Positions 48,808 to 60,640 of a DNA stretch of 64,000 nucleotides are shown one piece after another. Where the stretch lies: positions 5,158,921 to 5,222,920 of the forward strand of contig NC_054885.1 of the NCBI RefSeq assembly GCF_018320785.1, written 5' to 3'. Source of the DNA: Cheilinus undulatus (Eukaryota > Chordata > Actinopteri > Labriformes > Labridae). The position numbers were made by a program, and so were the translations under genes. The notes under the pieces are model-generated. The model ran no database searches, had not been told where the DNA came from, and saw only the letters and a list, made by a program, of their open reading frames with translations. Position 1 is the first letter of the stretch; each line of letters opens with the position of its first letter.

Positions 48808-48975
48808 GGGGAGCGCAGGTGGCCTAGTGGTCTAAGGCACGCCCCATGTGTGCAGGTGGCCCCAGTTGGAATCTGGTCTGGCCCTTTCCTGCATGTCTCT
48901 CCCCGCTCTCTCTCGTCCTTGTGCCCAACTTTATCAATAAAGGCACAAAAAGCCCAAAGAACTTTTAAAAAACAG
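48808..48975 (+). mobile_element. tRNA-derived SINE, copy 2
   Basis: Head GGGGAGCGCAGGTGGCCTAG with A-box-like TGGCCTAGTGG and B-box-like AGTTGGAATCT, body CCTTTCCTGCATGTCTCTCC, tail CAATAAAGGCACAAAAAG. Same family as 4265-4460. Confidence 0.8.
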
Positions 48976-50123
48976 CCTCAAGTGGGAAGTTGACATGAAA
49001 AAACTGCAGCTTTAATCTAGATAGGACTGATAAGTATGTGTTTAGCATGCTAGTCTTTAAGAATGCCACACCTGCGTGCTTCCTGTCTGAGTTTGTTCAT
49101 TCTGCAGTTGCTATTCAGATTTTAAGATAAAACACGTTAAACAATGACATGCATCTTTTCCTCCACACATTTTCTAAATGTAACCCTCTGAAGGCAGGGC
49201 AGGAAGCTGTGGTTTGCCGGAGCTTTCAAAGTAAAATGAAAAAGATTAAACTCGAGTATCGAGAAATGCATCAGCAGTGTTTCAGCTCCAAAACTCCTGA
49301 CCCACATTTGCATGTGCAGAAAGTTCACATGAGTTTACCTGCAAATTTAAACGGACTCATTTCACTCCTGTCAACCTACTGTATAACATAGATATGCAAA
49401 GTTCATTTTAGTGACTTATACACCACAGTATCATTGCTTTTTATTTCAAACTGGGCTAGAAAATGCTGACTAATTATAAGAGAAATGAAGTTTAACTCCT
49501 AGACTCCAGAGCACAGATGAATGCAGCCTGTGCATCTTTCTTTCTGCTGCTGGCACTTCCAGCTTCAGTGTAAGTCTGAGGAAGCAGGTGTGATTTATCC
49601 CATTGTGTGCTGTGCGCTTATATTGTCCCGACCTGCCATGCAAACTTAACTAATGATGCATTCACCATTATTTACTGGGACATCTCTCTACTCAGAAACA
49701 GTATTTATTTTAAAGTTTTGCTCTGTTTGCATGTGTAAAAGTGGAGAAAGAAAGCGGTGCATTAGAGAGCACACAGCAAAGACCTCCGTGGACTAGAAGA
49801 CAGTCTACGGTCATCACTTCTTTTTGCAACAGTCATGTGTAAGAGCAGGCTTTAGCTGTGTAATTGTGAGTGCACTGATAAGAACTGAACAGAAGGGGAA
49901 GAGGAAATCTGCAGAACTTGAATAACACTTTGCAGTTTGAGCTGAAGTTACGTAAAGACAGCTCTCAACAGAATAACGTATAAAAACATCAAATTAAATG
50001 CTTAAAATGTTTTTATTTAACTGTTTGGTATGTGTGAGACATTAAAGTGCTGTTGATATGCTATAACTTAAAAAAAGACAAATGAAATAAAAATGACCCC
50101 ATAATGAAAGCCATAGATCCTAC

Positions 50124-50256
50124 CTTTATCAGCAGAAACCAGGGTCCTAGATCATCCCAGGTCTGAGCTGAAGGAAACTGCGTCCACATCCTCCTCGTCC
50201 TGTCGTCGATCTTTTTAAAAACAGCTCCTCAATCTGCAGCATCAGGAGAGCATGCG
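50124..50256 (-). other. pik3r5: pik3r5 leader exon, possibly partly coding
   Basis: Acceptor TTCTTGCAG|C at 50257 and donor AAAG|GTAGGA at 50123. It contains three ATGs. The one at 50189-50187 is in frame with the pik3r5 start at 45828 if spliced to 45843: 22 codons (MWTQFPSAQTWDDLG...) then RTTQE and the usual M. The other two open short upstream frames, one of 31 codons. So this is either a leader with uORFs or the source of a 27-residue N-terminal extension. Confidence 0.5.
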
Positions 50257-50685
50257 CTGCAAGAATAAAAAAAAAACAGGAACTGAATGAGTCTCTGTGA
50301 TGAAGCAGCTTACATAAGACAAACTACCGAAGCTGGAGGAGGAGTTTTACAAAACAGAACTCATCTGACACTAGAACTTGTTTGGAACAGAATGTTTTGA
50401 ATAGATTTATTGAGCAAAAGTATGTCTCCCCGAGGATACACCGACCACAGATCTCTAAACTCACAAGGTAGACATTCTCCTCGTTGACAACGCTGAGGGT
50501 TTGATGTTCAAATGCTGCAGGAATATTAAAACTGTTGTGATCCTGGAGCGGTAAACAAACTACATCTGATGAATCAGTTTATTAGAAGTTTAAAGATTCA
50601 GCAGCAACACGACAAGACAACAGTTTAGGTCCATTTAGAGAGAAATCAGACGATCAGATTTAGTCAGAACTAATAAAAGATAAAA

Positions 50686-51330
50686 TATAAGCCCAATTCC
50701 CAAAAACTTGGGGCGCTGTGTTAATGTAAATAAAACAGAATTCAATGGCCGTCAAATCTCATAAACCCACATTTTACTAACAGAACATAATCGACATATC
50801 AGATGCTCAAACTGAGACAACACATCTCAAAAAAGTAGGGACAGGTCCATGTTTACCGTCGCGTAGCATCCCCTCCTCTTTGAACAACAGTCAGTAAATG
50901 AGACCGGTTGATGGAGTTTTGGGAGAGGAGTGTTTTCCCATTCTTATCTGATGTAGGATTCTTGCTGTTCAACAGCCTCGAGTCTTCTTTGTCAAAAGGT
51001 CTGGACTCTTCTTCCCTGAAGCCATGCTGTTGTGATGGATGTGGTTTATGGTTTAGCATTGTCGAGCTGAAATAGTCAAGAGCTGACAGAGACGTTGTCT
51101 GGATGGGAGCATATGTTGCTCTAAACCTCTCTCTACTTTTCAGCAATTATGGTTCCTTTCCAGATGTGTAAGCTGCCCATGCCATAGGCACCAATGCAAC
51201 CTGATACCATCAGAGATGCAGGCTTTAGAACCGAGCCAGGAGAACATGCTGGATGCTCCCTCTTCTCTTTGGTCTGCAGGACATGGCATCCATGGTTTCC
51301 AAAAAGAATTTCTTCTTCTTCCTCCTAGAC
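50686..51330 (-). mobile_element. family A Tc1-like transposon, copy 5 (partial)
   Basis: Left end GCCCAATTCCCAAAAACTTG followed by GGGCGCTGTGT. The inside has CATGCTGTTGTGATGGATGT and GCACCAATGCAACC. Right end absent. Confidence 0.7.
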
Positions 51331-51361
51331 TTCTGGCCTACTACCTTAAATATAATCCAGC

Positions 51362-51692
51362 AGATGTAGTGCATATGCTCCACCAGCAGATGTCGCCCTC
51401 GCTCTCCCTCTGCAGCTCTGCCTCCTTAACTGAAATGAGTGTGTTTGGTGATGGAGTGGAGCCTCTTTTCTTCTGTTATAACAGAGGAATGGGACAGACA
51501 GAGATAGAGGTGGGCAGAGGTGTGACTGAGTGGACACGGACTCATTTTTATTTCAAGATCTCAAAGACAAAGTTCAAGATGAGTTTTCTCTCATAAAAGT
51601 GAGTGAAAAGAAGTTCTGTTTATGCTGAGCAGTTTATACGGAAGCTGTGATCTGGGTGGAGTTTTCTTTGCACTGTAAGAATATTTCTGCAA
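51362..51692 (+). repeat. direct duplication upstream of ntn1, copy 1
   Basis: AGATGTAGTGCATATGCTCC through CTGGGTGGAGTTTTCTTTGC, matching 53635-54050 at roughly 85-90% over its first 180 bases and less well after that. See copy 2. Confidence 0.85.
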
Positions 51693-52084
51693 GTTCAGTT
51701 TTTTTTACAAGCTCAGACTTTACCAAAACATATCAGAATCCCCCTTGATTTTGCCTCTATGACAATTTAAAATGTTCTTTTTAGTTTTAGAACTTGCTTT
51801 TTGTACTTTGATGTCAAAACTGGAAAAGAGATTATGGTGGCCCTGAAGGAAAACTACAAAAATGTGTCATATACACATAAACATTTTGTAAAACACAAAC
51901 ACTGTTTGTCAAAGTTTTGCATGAAACCAAAAAGATTTCTGAAGAAAAAAAAAATCACGTAATGCAAAAACATTTTGTCAAACACAAATTAATGTCATAT
52001 GAAGAAAAAGCATGCAAATTTGCAAAATAAAAAAAGCCCCAGGACATTTTTTTTTTTTGAATTTCAAATTGTGAGGAAGATCAG

Positions 52085-52690
52085 CCTGGTAACTGACTGA
52101 GTGTGTGTCAATCAGTGCAGGCCCAGGTGTGTGTCAGTCACTGCAACACCAGGTGTGTGAGGCTGTTTGTCTCTGATTAGGGCCAGGTGTGGCAAACTTA
52201 TATATACTCCTGGGCTGCAGCTCTCTGTGCTGACTCATTATCTCACCATCAGAGGCATTCAGAGCATCTCCCTGTATTTCTTCTTGTGAGTGTAAAAGTT
52301 AAAGGTCACATAAGCATCGTCTAATATATTTCTTGGTTACATTTTATGAGAATAACTAGTTGCCTAGTATTAAAGATTATTAGTGCTGGGAAGCATTAAC
52401 CAGTGTTTTGGTTCTCCTTTTCGCACCAGTCTGGTGATCTTTGTTTTTTAATCTAAAGATACATTTTTCAGTCTCCCTAGAAGTTTGTGTTCATTTCAGC
52501 TGCATGGCAGCAGTGGTTTAGTTTCCCCTTTGCTCAGTATTGTCAAGAACAGGAGTTTTTTGGTTGTGGGCAAGTTTTCTTGAGCTTTTGTTTTCCCCTT
52601 TTCCCATTTATCGCTTGTGATTTAGTGGTTATCCTTTTGGGATAACTTTTAGAAACCCGTTGTCTGCAGTTGTTTCCCACTGCCCCTCCT
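52085..52690 (+). promoter_or_regulatory. candidate promoter with TATA box and donor-like GT, or a solo LTR
   Basis: Several CCAGGTGTG units are followed by CTTATATATACTCC at about 52198, then about 85 bases later a donor-like CTTCTT|GTGAGTG. This could be a noncoding ntn1 first exon splicing to the acceptor at 54151. The block also begins near TGTGTGTC and ends near GACACA, so a solo LTR cannot be excluded. Confidence 0.3.
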
Positions 52691-52707
52691 ACCTGACACA
52701 AACAAAA

Positions 52708-52910
52708 GGAAGCCCTAAAGGGCCGTGTATTTATTACACAAAATAAACACGTGATAACACAGAAATTAAGTCGCTATCATGTGAAAACCAGCGTTATCTC
52801 GAGATAACGACAAAAATAAGTTGAGATTGCACAAAACAGACAGAAATGATTAGTTATCAAGGGAAAACAAAGTAATTATATATGTGAATATATGGCCCTT
52901 TAGGGCTTCC
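52708..52910. mobile_element. 203-bp MITE with perfect 17-bp inverted ends
   Basis: Ends GGAAGCCCTAAAGGGCC and GGCCCTTTAGGGCTTCC are exact inverses. The centre has an 18-bp palindrome CGTTATCTCGAGATAACG (52792-52809) and several GATAAC / GTTATC words. Confidence 0.85.
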
Positions 52911-53634
52911 GTAACAAACAAATCCATTGACAGCTTTATCTACATGCAAAGTATACTTTGTTAAAATAGAAAAACATTCCCTGAAATGCTAAAACTTGTT
53001 ATTTCACACAAAATATATGAAACAAATCCAGACATCCTGAAACAAAGTAATATTCTGTGAAATGCAAAAACATTTCATGAAACTGAAATTCGTTTTGCAA
53101 AGCAAAAAAAATGATAAAAACATTTTTTAAAACACAAAAATGATTGGTTGAATTATAGAAAATTCCCTAGAAAGCTTACGAAATGTATATTAATCACAGA
53201 AAACGAATGAAATTAGTTTACATTTTGTAAAATGAATATATTCTAAAAGATATTTTTTTGAAATGCAAATATACTTGTTAAATAAAAAATATTTCCTGAG
53301 ATGCAAAAACTTTTCTTTTTTTAATCCATGAAACAATCATTTTGTAAGACGCAAAAGCAGTTGATGAAAAAAACAAATTCTCTGAATACAAAAATATTTA
53401 TTAAAATAAAAAAGTAATCAAACCCACAAATATTCTATTTAAGACAAATAAAAAGGAACTTCTTGTGAAAGGCCTTTTGTTTTCTGCGCTGGTAAATTTT
53501 GTTGTGATTGAATTGAATTTATGTTCTGTGAATTGTTTTGCAGTGTACTTCTTGGGCCTCCGTACAGTGGGAGACAAACAAGGAAGGGACAACAAATAAA
53601 GCAGATTTATGGCTACAATACCTGACATAATGGT

Positions 53635-54050
53635 AGATGTAGTGCATATGCTCCACCAGCAGATGTCGCCCTCGCTCTCCCTCTGCAGCTCTGCCTCCCT
53701 AAATGAAAAGGCAGTGTGTTCAGTGATGGAGTGGAGCCTCTTTTCTTCTATTATAACAGAGAGGAATGGGACAGACAGAGATAGAGGTGGGCAGAGGTGT
53801 GACTGAGTGGACACACAGGCTGCAGGGCTTCTGACATTTCACTTTTTCATTTTAAGGACAAAGTCTGAAGAAGTGTAGGGGGAGTTTTACATGCGTTAAA
53901 GGGAGTTTTGTTGTGCGTAAAAAGGAGTTTTTCGTGCGTAAAAAGGAGTTTGTTGTCTAATTTCACAGGAATTCTGTTTTATTCGGAGCGGTTTATTTGG
54001 ACGCTGTGAGCTGGGTGGAGTTTTCTTTGCATCGTAAGAACATTTCTGCT
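53635..54050 (+). repeat. direct duplication upstream of ntn1, copy 2
   Basis: Same sequence as 51362-51692, ending about 125 bases before the ntn1 coding start. It carries CTGGGTGGAGTTTTCTTTGC and a longer central part. Confidence 0.85.
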
Positions 54051-54175
54051 CATTTCGTGTCTTTCCTGAGACCAGATTTCATTTGGATCAATCATATGAT
54101 GATGATTGATTTTTAAGTTTTAACTGTTGTTTTCTTGTGCCTTTATTTCAGCTGGACAGTCCCTGCAGAGCTCGG

Positions 54176-55196
54176 ATGACCACGCAGAGGATGGTGGGGC
54201 TTTGGGTCACCGTGCTGATGGTGTCGGCTCTGACCGAGGGGGTCTTTGGGGGATACGGGCTCAGCATGTTCGCGGCTCAGTCCTCCCCTCCAGACCCGTG
54301 TTACGACGAAAACGGCAACCCTCGCAGATGCATCCCAGACTTCGTGAACTCTGCTTTTGGGAAGGACGTGCGCGTTTCCAGCACATGCGGCAGCCCCGCG
54401 GCCAGGTACTGCGTGGTGACCGAGAAGGGAGAGGACCGGAGCCGGGACTGTCACACATGTGATGCTGGGGATCCAAAGAAGTCTCATCCTCCCGCGTATT
54501 TAACGGACCTGAACAACCCGCACAACCTCACGTGCTGGCAGTCAGAGACCTACATGCAGTACCCACAGAATGTCACGCTCACTTTGTCTTTAGGGAAGAA
54601 GTTTGAGGTGACCTACGTGAGCCTGCAGTTCTGCTCACCCAGACCAGAATCCATGGCGATCCTGAAGTCCATGGACTACGGCAAGTCGTGGGTGCCCTTT
54701 CAGTTTTACTCCACGCAGTGTAAGAAGATGTACAACCGCCAGAACAAAGCCGTGATCACCAAACAGAACGAGCAGGAGGCGATCTGCACGGACTCCCACA
54801 CCGACATGCACCCGCTGAGCGGCGGGCTCATCGCCTTCAGCACCCTGGACGGGAGACCCTCCGCGCACGACTTCGACAACTCCCCGGTGCTGCAGGACTG
54901 GGTGACGGCCACCGACATCAAGGTGATCTTCAGCCGGCTGCACACCTTCGGAGACGAGAACGAGGACGACTCGGAGCTGGCCAGAGACTCGTACTATTAC
55001 GCGGTGTCGGACCTGCAGGTCGGGGGTCGCTGCAAGTGTAACGGACACGCGTCAAAGTGCGTCAAAGACCGAGAGGGGAACCTGGTCTGTGAGTGCAAAC
55101 ACAACACGGCGGGACCGGAGTGCGACAGGTGCAAACCTTTCCACTATGACAGACCGTGGCAGCGCGCCACGGCACGAGAGGCCAACGAGTGTGTCG
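54176..55196 (+). CDS. ntn1: netrin-1, first coding exon (gene continues off the right edge)
   Basis: Acceptor TTTATTTCAG at 54151, start ATG at 54176 (an in-frame second ATG follows at 54191), donor GTC G|GTAAGA at 55196. 340 codons: a signal peptide ([19 protein letters not shown], about residues 7-25), then the laminin N-terminal domain VI with sequons NLT and NVT and the conserved [32 protein letters not shown] and [17 protein letters not shown], followed by the first laminin EGF repeat ([10 protein letters not shown] to ECV). Netrin-1 is a secreted guidance cue acting through DCC/neogenin and UNC5. The missing part holds the other two LE repeats and the NTR domain. Residue by residue it is close to human NTN1; fish carry ntn1a and ntn1b and I cannot say which this is. 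The frame to 55261 is intron read-through. Confidence 0.95.
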
Positions 55197-58100
55197 GTAA
55201 GAGCCCACCCTTATCATCCTATTTACTGTCCAAGCTTTTGAGATTTTATATTTCTATTTAGAGCTTAAATATGTGGTTCTTATCGCCCCAAAAGTGCTGC
55301 TGAAACTGGTCTAATCTGGCGCCTTTTGGTCAACTTTTACAGAATTACGCGCACGTGGTTTGTTCGTTTATATGGTTTTAATTTCATGTATTACTGGTCA
55401 GTGGTGGTTAACTCTCTTCTGGAAATATCAGGTTTATCTACAGGCTTACTCTGGTAGGTCATGCTTAGATATAAATTAAAATCTATGCAAAATGTGCGGA
55501 TAAAAATGGGTACAATCTGGTGTGTAATGTTCAACTTCTAGGACCAATTTTACGCACAAACGACGATCGATTTCTTGATTTTTTTTTTAGTTCAATTTTT
55601 ATATTTTCAGTATTGGTTCAATCTTGCCCGGAAATATAAAGTATTTTATTTTGTTATGGAGATAAATGAATAAATTAAATGGAGTGATTATTCCCAAGGA
55701 TAGTTTTGGAATTTTGCAGGCCTCAGGCAAAGAGCAAAAATGCTCTTCCACATTTTGCTAAAAGCAATCATAACAAGTAAAGACAATATGTTGAAGCCTC
55801 TCTTTTTAGCTGCAAAGCCACATCATTAAATAATCACAGGGTATACTTAAAAATGAGCATGCAGCACTTTTATATGAGTAATAAAAAGTCTAGGTCAGGT
55901 GTAGAAATAAATGCATGCACAAATACAGGTGTAATATTTCATCTTCTGCCAGGAAACATGATTTTTAAATTATTATATGTAATTTAAGAACATTAAATCC
56001 TCAATTTTATATTTCTATGCAAATTTAACCTGCTAAAATGGCTTGATTTAAAAATATAGTGGATTTTTTAGGTGCTAGAACCTCAGAAGGGGCTCAGGGA
56101 TCCTTCAAAAAGAACTTTTAATGCTCTTTCATGCACTCTGGGCACCTTACGTTCATTTTAAATTCTTATCTTATTTATTGAAATAGATATCTCAGATCTG
56201 ATGCACATCTTTGTCTACATCTTGAGGCTCCTTGGTGGGCAAGGCTTCAGGCAATTTCCCTCCTTTTCCAGACTGTAAAACCAACTGTGTGCATCATTAT
56301 AAGATTGCATTCTTGTCAAATGTATCTTAGAATTAGTTAAATGTGGCAATTACATATTTTTTATTTGTCATCCTGGTTTTTATGTTTAAATTCTAATGGT
56401 CAAGGGTGATTTTAACTTCCCTAAAGAATAGGTTTAGTGGGGTAATATGACTCTGGAAAAGAGTTTTAATGAGATGTGAAGTTTAAATGACTAAAACAAC
56501 AGACAGGAGGAATAATATCACTAAGAGAATGAAACAAGGAGAAAAACAACTACAATGTGGTACAAAAACATGCAAAATGTCAACAAGGTTACACAAAATT
56601 CCATGCCAAACTTGATTAAAACTACATTAAAAATATTGAAAGGTCAACAGAAATGATGTGCAAATAAAATTAAGGCCAAAAACTACAGAGAAAAAACAAT
56701 AATAAAACAAGATTCTGAGAATGGTTCTTTCTTGTGAGCGGAAATAATCAGCTTTACTTTGCTGTAATTTATGCATTAATTGGAGCAATCAGACCTTGAA
56801 TAAGAGTATTAGTTTGATTGTTTGTATAATGAATAAGAGACAGAAGGCCCCAGGCTGAAATTCCCACAATGTAATCAGAAGAACAATCCTGATAATTGAG
56901 GTAAAACAATTATTTAGCTCAGTTTAAAACTGAGGTTTTATCCAGTTAAATTGATTTCTTACTGGATAATCAGACTGGTTTCTTGCATGTGTTGTTTTTA
57001 TGGAGTTTAAGCATCAAACTACTGCAATCACAACACAGACAAAGGCATGCATTTATGCAAAAATGATGCTCTGAAGTTGAACTAAATTTAATAAATTGAA
57101 AAATGTTTTAGTAAATTGTTGCACTTGTGAGCTCAGTCTTGAAAGAGGAAATAGTGTTATATTCATCAAACAAGACAAGTGTTATTTCAGGGATTTTTTG
57201 GCACAGGCAGGGGCAGTTTTAGTAATTTTTAAGCCTGAGGCATGGTCCAATATAAGGCCCTTCATCATTGAACTAAAAGCAATCATAGCGAGTGAATCAA
57301 CTATTTTGAAGCATCTAGAAAACTGCAGGGCAAATGTGAGAAATAAATACTTAGCAGTACTTGCTCAACAGCTCTTGGAAGGGCATCATAACTCAAACTG
57401 AGCTCGTTGTAATATTTTGACATGTCTCCAGGCCTGCTTTAACTTACGAAAACAAAACAACATATGCTTACTTTTGGTGCAATATTTGCTCTTCTGCTAG
57501 ATCATCTGTTTTTGTTTACTGCATGCCATTTTAGCACACAGTTATTCACCAATTAAACATTTCAATATGTCTGGAGGGCTTTAACAGTAGAAATTTGCTT
57601 GATATGAAGATGTTTTGGGGATTTTAAGGGACTTGGATGTTGTTGTTGGGGCCAGGGGTCCTCTATCTGGACTTTTCAGACAATAAATTCTATTTTTGGT
57701 GCTATTTTTTGCATGAAAAATACCAGTCTTCATCATTGAAAATGATATTAGATGCAAACCTCATTGTAATGCACACCTCTAATGCTTGGATCCTGAGGCT
57801 CCTTGGAGCACAAGGCTCCAGAGACTTGCCAGCCTTTGCCTACTGCTAAAAGCGTCTCAGCACAGGCCTGGATGTGGACCAAATGAAGCGTCTCCTGTAC
57901 ATGAGCTCAGATTAATGTAGTTTTGTTTCCATAAAGCAGCCGAATGGCAGCATTCTGCTCAGTCTTCAGTTTGTTTGGAGCTGATTTTATCACCTTCAGA
58001 GGAAGAGAAAGTGCATGAAGTCATTCCAGCGGAGTAAAAGCGCCTGTCCAAAATGTGTAATTGCGTTTCCGAGCTGTAGAAAAGGAAGGAAACAGTGCAG

Positions 58101-58719
58101 CTGCAGAGATAGACTGCAGGGGCGTGTTGTGTTTCCAGAAGCAGGTGCTATTACAGATCGGAGGAGCGATTAGGGCGGTTTTATTGGCATTTTTGGCACG
58201 TAGAGTATAAACTGCCACTTTGGAGGCTGTAAAGTATTCAGAGAGGAGGACAAAGGGGGGATCGTTTAAAGCCAGGGCTGAGGTTTTTTAATTCTGAGGG
58301 CGTTTATTTACTGTGATGATTATTTCTGACTGAGCAGAGAGGCTGAAATCAACATACAGCATTTAAGCCTGAAAACTACTGAGAAACAAACCTGGAAGAG
58401 CGAGAGGATCCGTCTCTGTCATGCTCCGCTGATCCAAACAACAAGTGAACAAGTTTTTCTTCTTTGGTCTCTTCCTTTTTGGCCCTGAACAGCCACCATA
58501 CTCACATATTTAACTGAAACAAAAGGTTGTCACTGGAAGCATTCCTGATCTCACCCTCAGTGTCAGGAGATAAAACAGCATGGTGTACGGAGGCTCAGTC
58601 CTGCCAGTGAGGAAAAAAACATCTATGAATAAAAAAATTCAAAAATCAAAATAATGGACTCAAAATCCACAGAGAAAGAAGGTCATGATTCATCGCATTA
58701 GTATGAAATTTATCTAACA

Positions 58720-59900
58720 TATTTGACTTTTAGATTTGTATCAAATGATTTTTGACTTTTAACTCAAAATTTTAATTCTGATTTTTTAGTTTTGACTTTT
58801 CATCTAACATAATTATTATTCTAATGTTTTAAGTTTTACTTTTTATCTTACAAGTATGCAAATTTTTCTTATAATTTTGATTTTTTAGCTTATAAATAAG
58901 TTCTTCAACTCACAATTTTCACTTTTAAGCTTATTGATTTGATCCTTTATCTGAGCCTTTTAATTTTTTATTACACAGTTTTGACCTTTTTCTTATTAGA
59001 ATGACATAATCTGTAATCCTTACTTTTTATTTAGAAATATTAAAACTCTTTTAAACTATAAAATGGTTATGTTTCAAAAGTTTGACTTTTTATCTAAAAA
59101 GTAGATTTTTATCTCATGTTTTAAAATCTTTTCGCTTATTTTTGACCCTTTATCTCAATATTTTATCTTTGCTACCTCATCATTTTAATGATTATCTAAA
59201 AATGATGATTATTTGTCACAATTTTGACTTTTTTCCACATTACTTGGACTTTTTACTACATAAATTTGACTTTTCAATCCTACAAATTAGATTTTATCTC
59301 AGAATTTTGGGTTATTATCTTACAATTTTGACCCCGAATCTTAATATTTTGACTTTATGCCAAAATTATGACTCATTTTATGAGAATTTTTACTTTTCAC
59401 CATTTAAATTTGACATTTTATGTTGTAATTTTAACTTTTGTTTTTTTTAAAGACTTATCTGGGGGTATTTTAGGTCTCTATTGATGGAGGAGGAAAAGGG
59501 GTCACAGGCCAGACTCAAACCTGGACCGCCCACGATGAGGGGCGCGTCTTAAAAGTCTGCGCCAAAAAATATGCATTTTTTATCCCAAAATTATGAATAT
59601 CTATCTCATAATTTTTACATTCTTGCATCATAATTTCATATATTATATACTGTTGACTGCATCCCTTATTGACTTTTATCCTCAAAACATTGTTTTGTCA
59701 TATTTCTTATTTATAGTCTAATGATTGTTAGATTTTCTCCTATAATTTTTATCTATTAGTATTTAATTGTTGTTTAATATTATGAATATTACTTTTGCAA
59801 AATGTAATTTATGAATTCATAATTTTTACTTTTTAACTCACAAGGCTTATTATCTTCCAGTTATGAATTTCTGATTAAAGATTCAGTTTTTTCCCCATAA
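58720..59900. repeat. degenerate TTTGACTTTTTATCT array
   Basis: Units around TTTTGACTTTTTATCTCA recur every 20-30 bases with heavy drift over about 1.1 kb. The same word is the core of the hAT-like element at 6753-7667. Confidence 0.65.
59450..59575 (-). mobile_element. tRNA-derived SINE head, minus strand
   Basis: On the minus strand GGCGCAGACTTTTAAGACGC is followed by GGTCCAGGTTTGAGTCTGGC, with a B-box-like GGTTTGAGTCT and then CCTGTGACCCCTTTTCC. Related to the other two SINEs; inserted in the array at 58720-59900. Confidence 0.65.
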
Positions 59901-60640
59901 TTCCAACTTTTTATCTCACATGTTAACTTTGAATGAAGCGTATTTTTAAAATTAGTGATCAGGTTTGTTCTTTGACTGGTGGAGATGGGCCTCCATAAAT
60001 GACATCCTTTCAAAGAGCAAATAAAAACACACTGGCCTGAAACCTTACAGGGTGGGGGAGGGCGGGGCCGAGATGGGGGCGGGGCTGAGAGGAGTGCAGC
60101 GTCCATATGGTCTGACAGCAGGGATTCAGCAGAGTGGATGGTGCTAATGATGTGTCTGGACTTCTCCTCCCTGCTGTAGGACGTTCACATGAGAGAGAGG
60201 GAGAGAGGTGTGGCTGGTGTGACACGGAGGAAGTCAGACGGAGCCAGTTTCCCATGACTCCCTGTGCAGGGTTAACATCATTTTTTGTGAACAGGCGTTT
60301 GTGTTGGCGGCGGCGGCGTCCACATTCCGATCAGCTCCAGTTAGAACTCTTTAAAGTTTGTCCATAAAAATGAAGACGGAGCAGTAGGGCGGACCAGAGG
60401 TGGCACAGGCCGTCTACCAGAGGAGAAAAGTGACGAGTGGTGGATTCAGTACGGTCATGGATTTGGCCTCTGGACCAGAACTTCTGGATTTAGAGTTTAA
60501 ACACTTAGAGGCACCTTTGGACACAGACCCCGACACAGCAGCTCTGAAGAAAACCTGAATTACTAAGAGACAAACCTTTAAACAGAGGAACAAAAACTTT
60601 CTAGAAGAGTCAAAAAACATCTAGAAAAGTCAAAGGCATC

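Larger units (their letters stand above)
45850..50123 (-). other. pik3r5 first intron (between leader exon and ATG exon)
   Basis: It carries a TTAA MITE (46995-47507), repeat B split by a hAT-like element (47590-48410) and a SINE (48808-48975). No further exon is recognised. Confidence 0.5.
51830..53420. repeat. degenerate AAACATTTTGTAAAACACAAA array (interrupted)
   Basis: Short A/T-rich units around AACATTTTGT and ATGCAAAAAC repeat with heavy divergence. They are interrupted by the unrelated 52085-52690 block and the MITE at 52708-52910. Confidence 0.6.

Noticed and set aside
51362-54050. Endogenous retrovirus with two LTRs
   Set aside because: No gag, pol or primer-binding site between the copies, so I report only a direct duplication and leave the LTR idea as an alternative.
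54127-55048. Alternative frames over the ntn1 exon
   Set aside because: Shadow frames of the high-GC netrin-1 coding exon.
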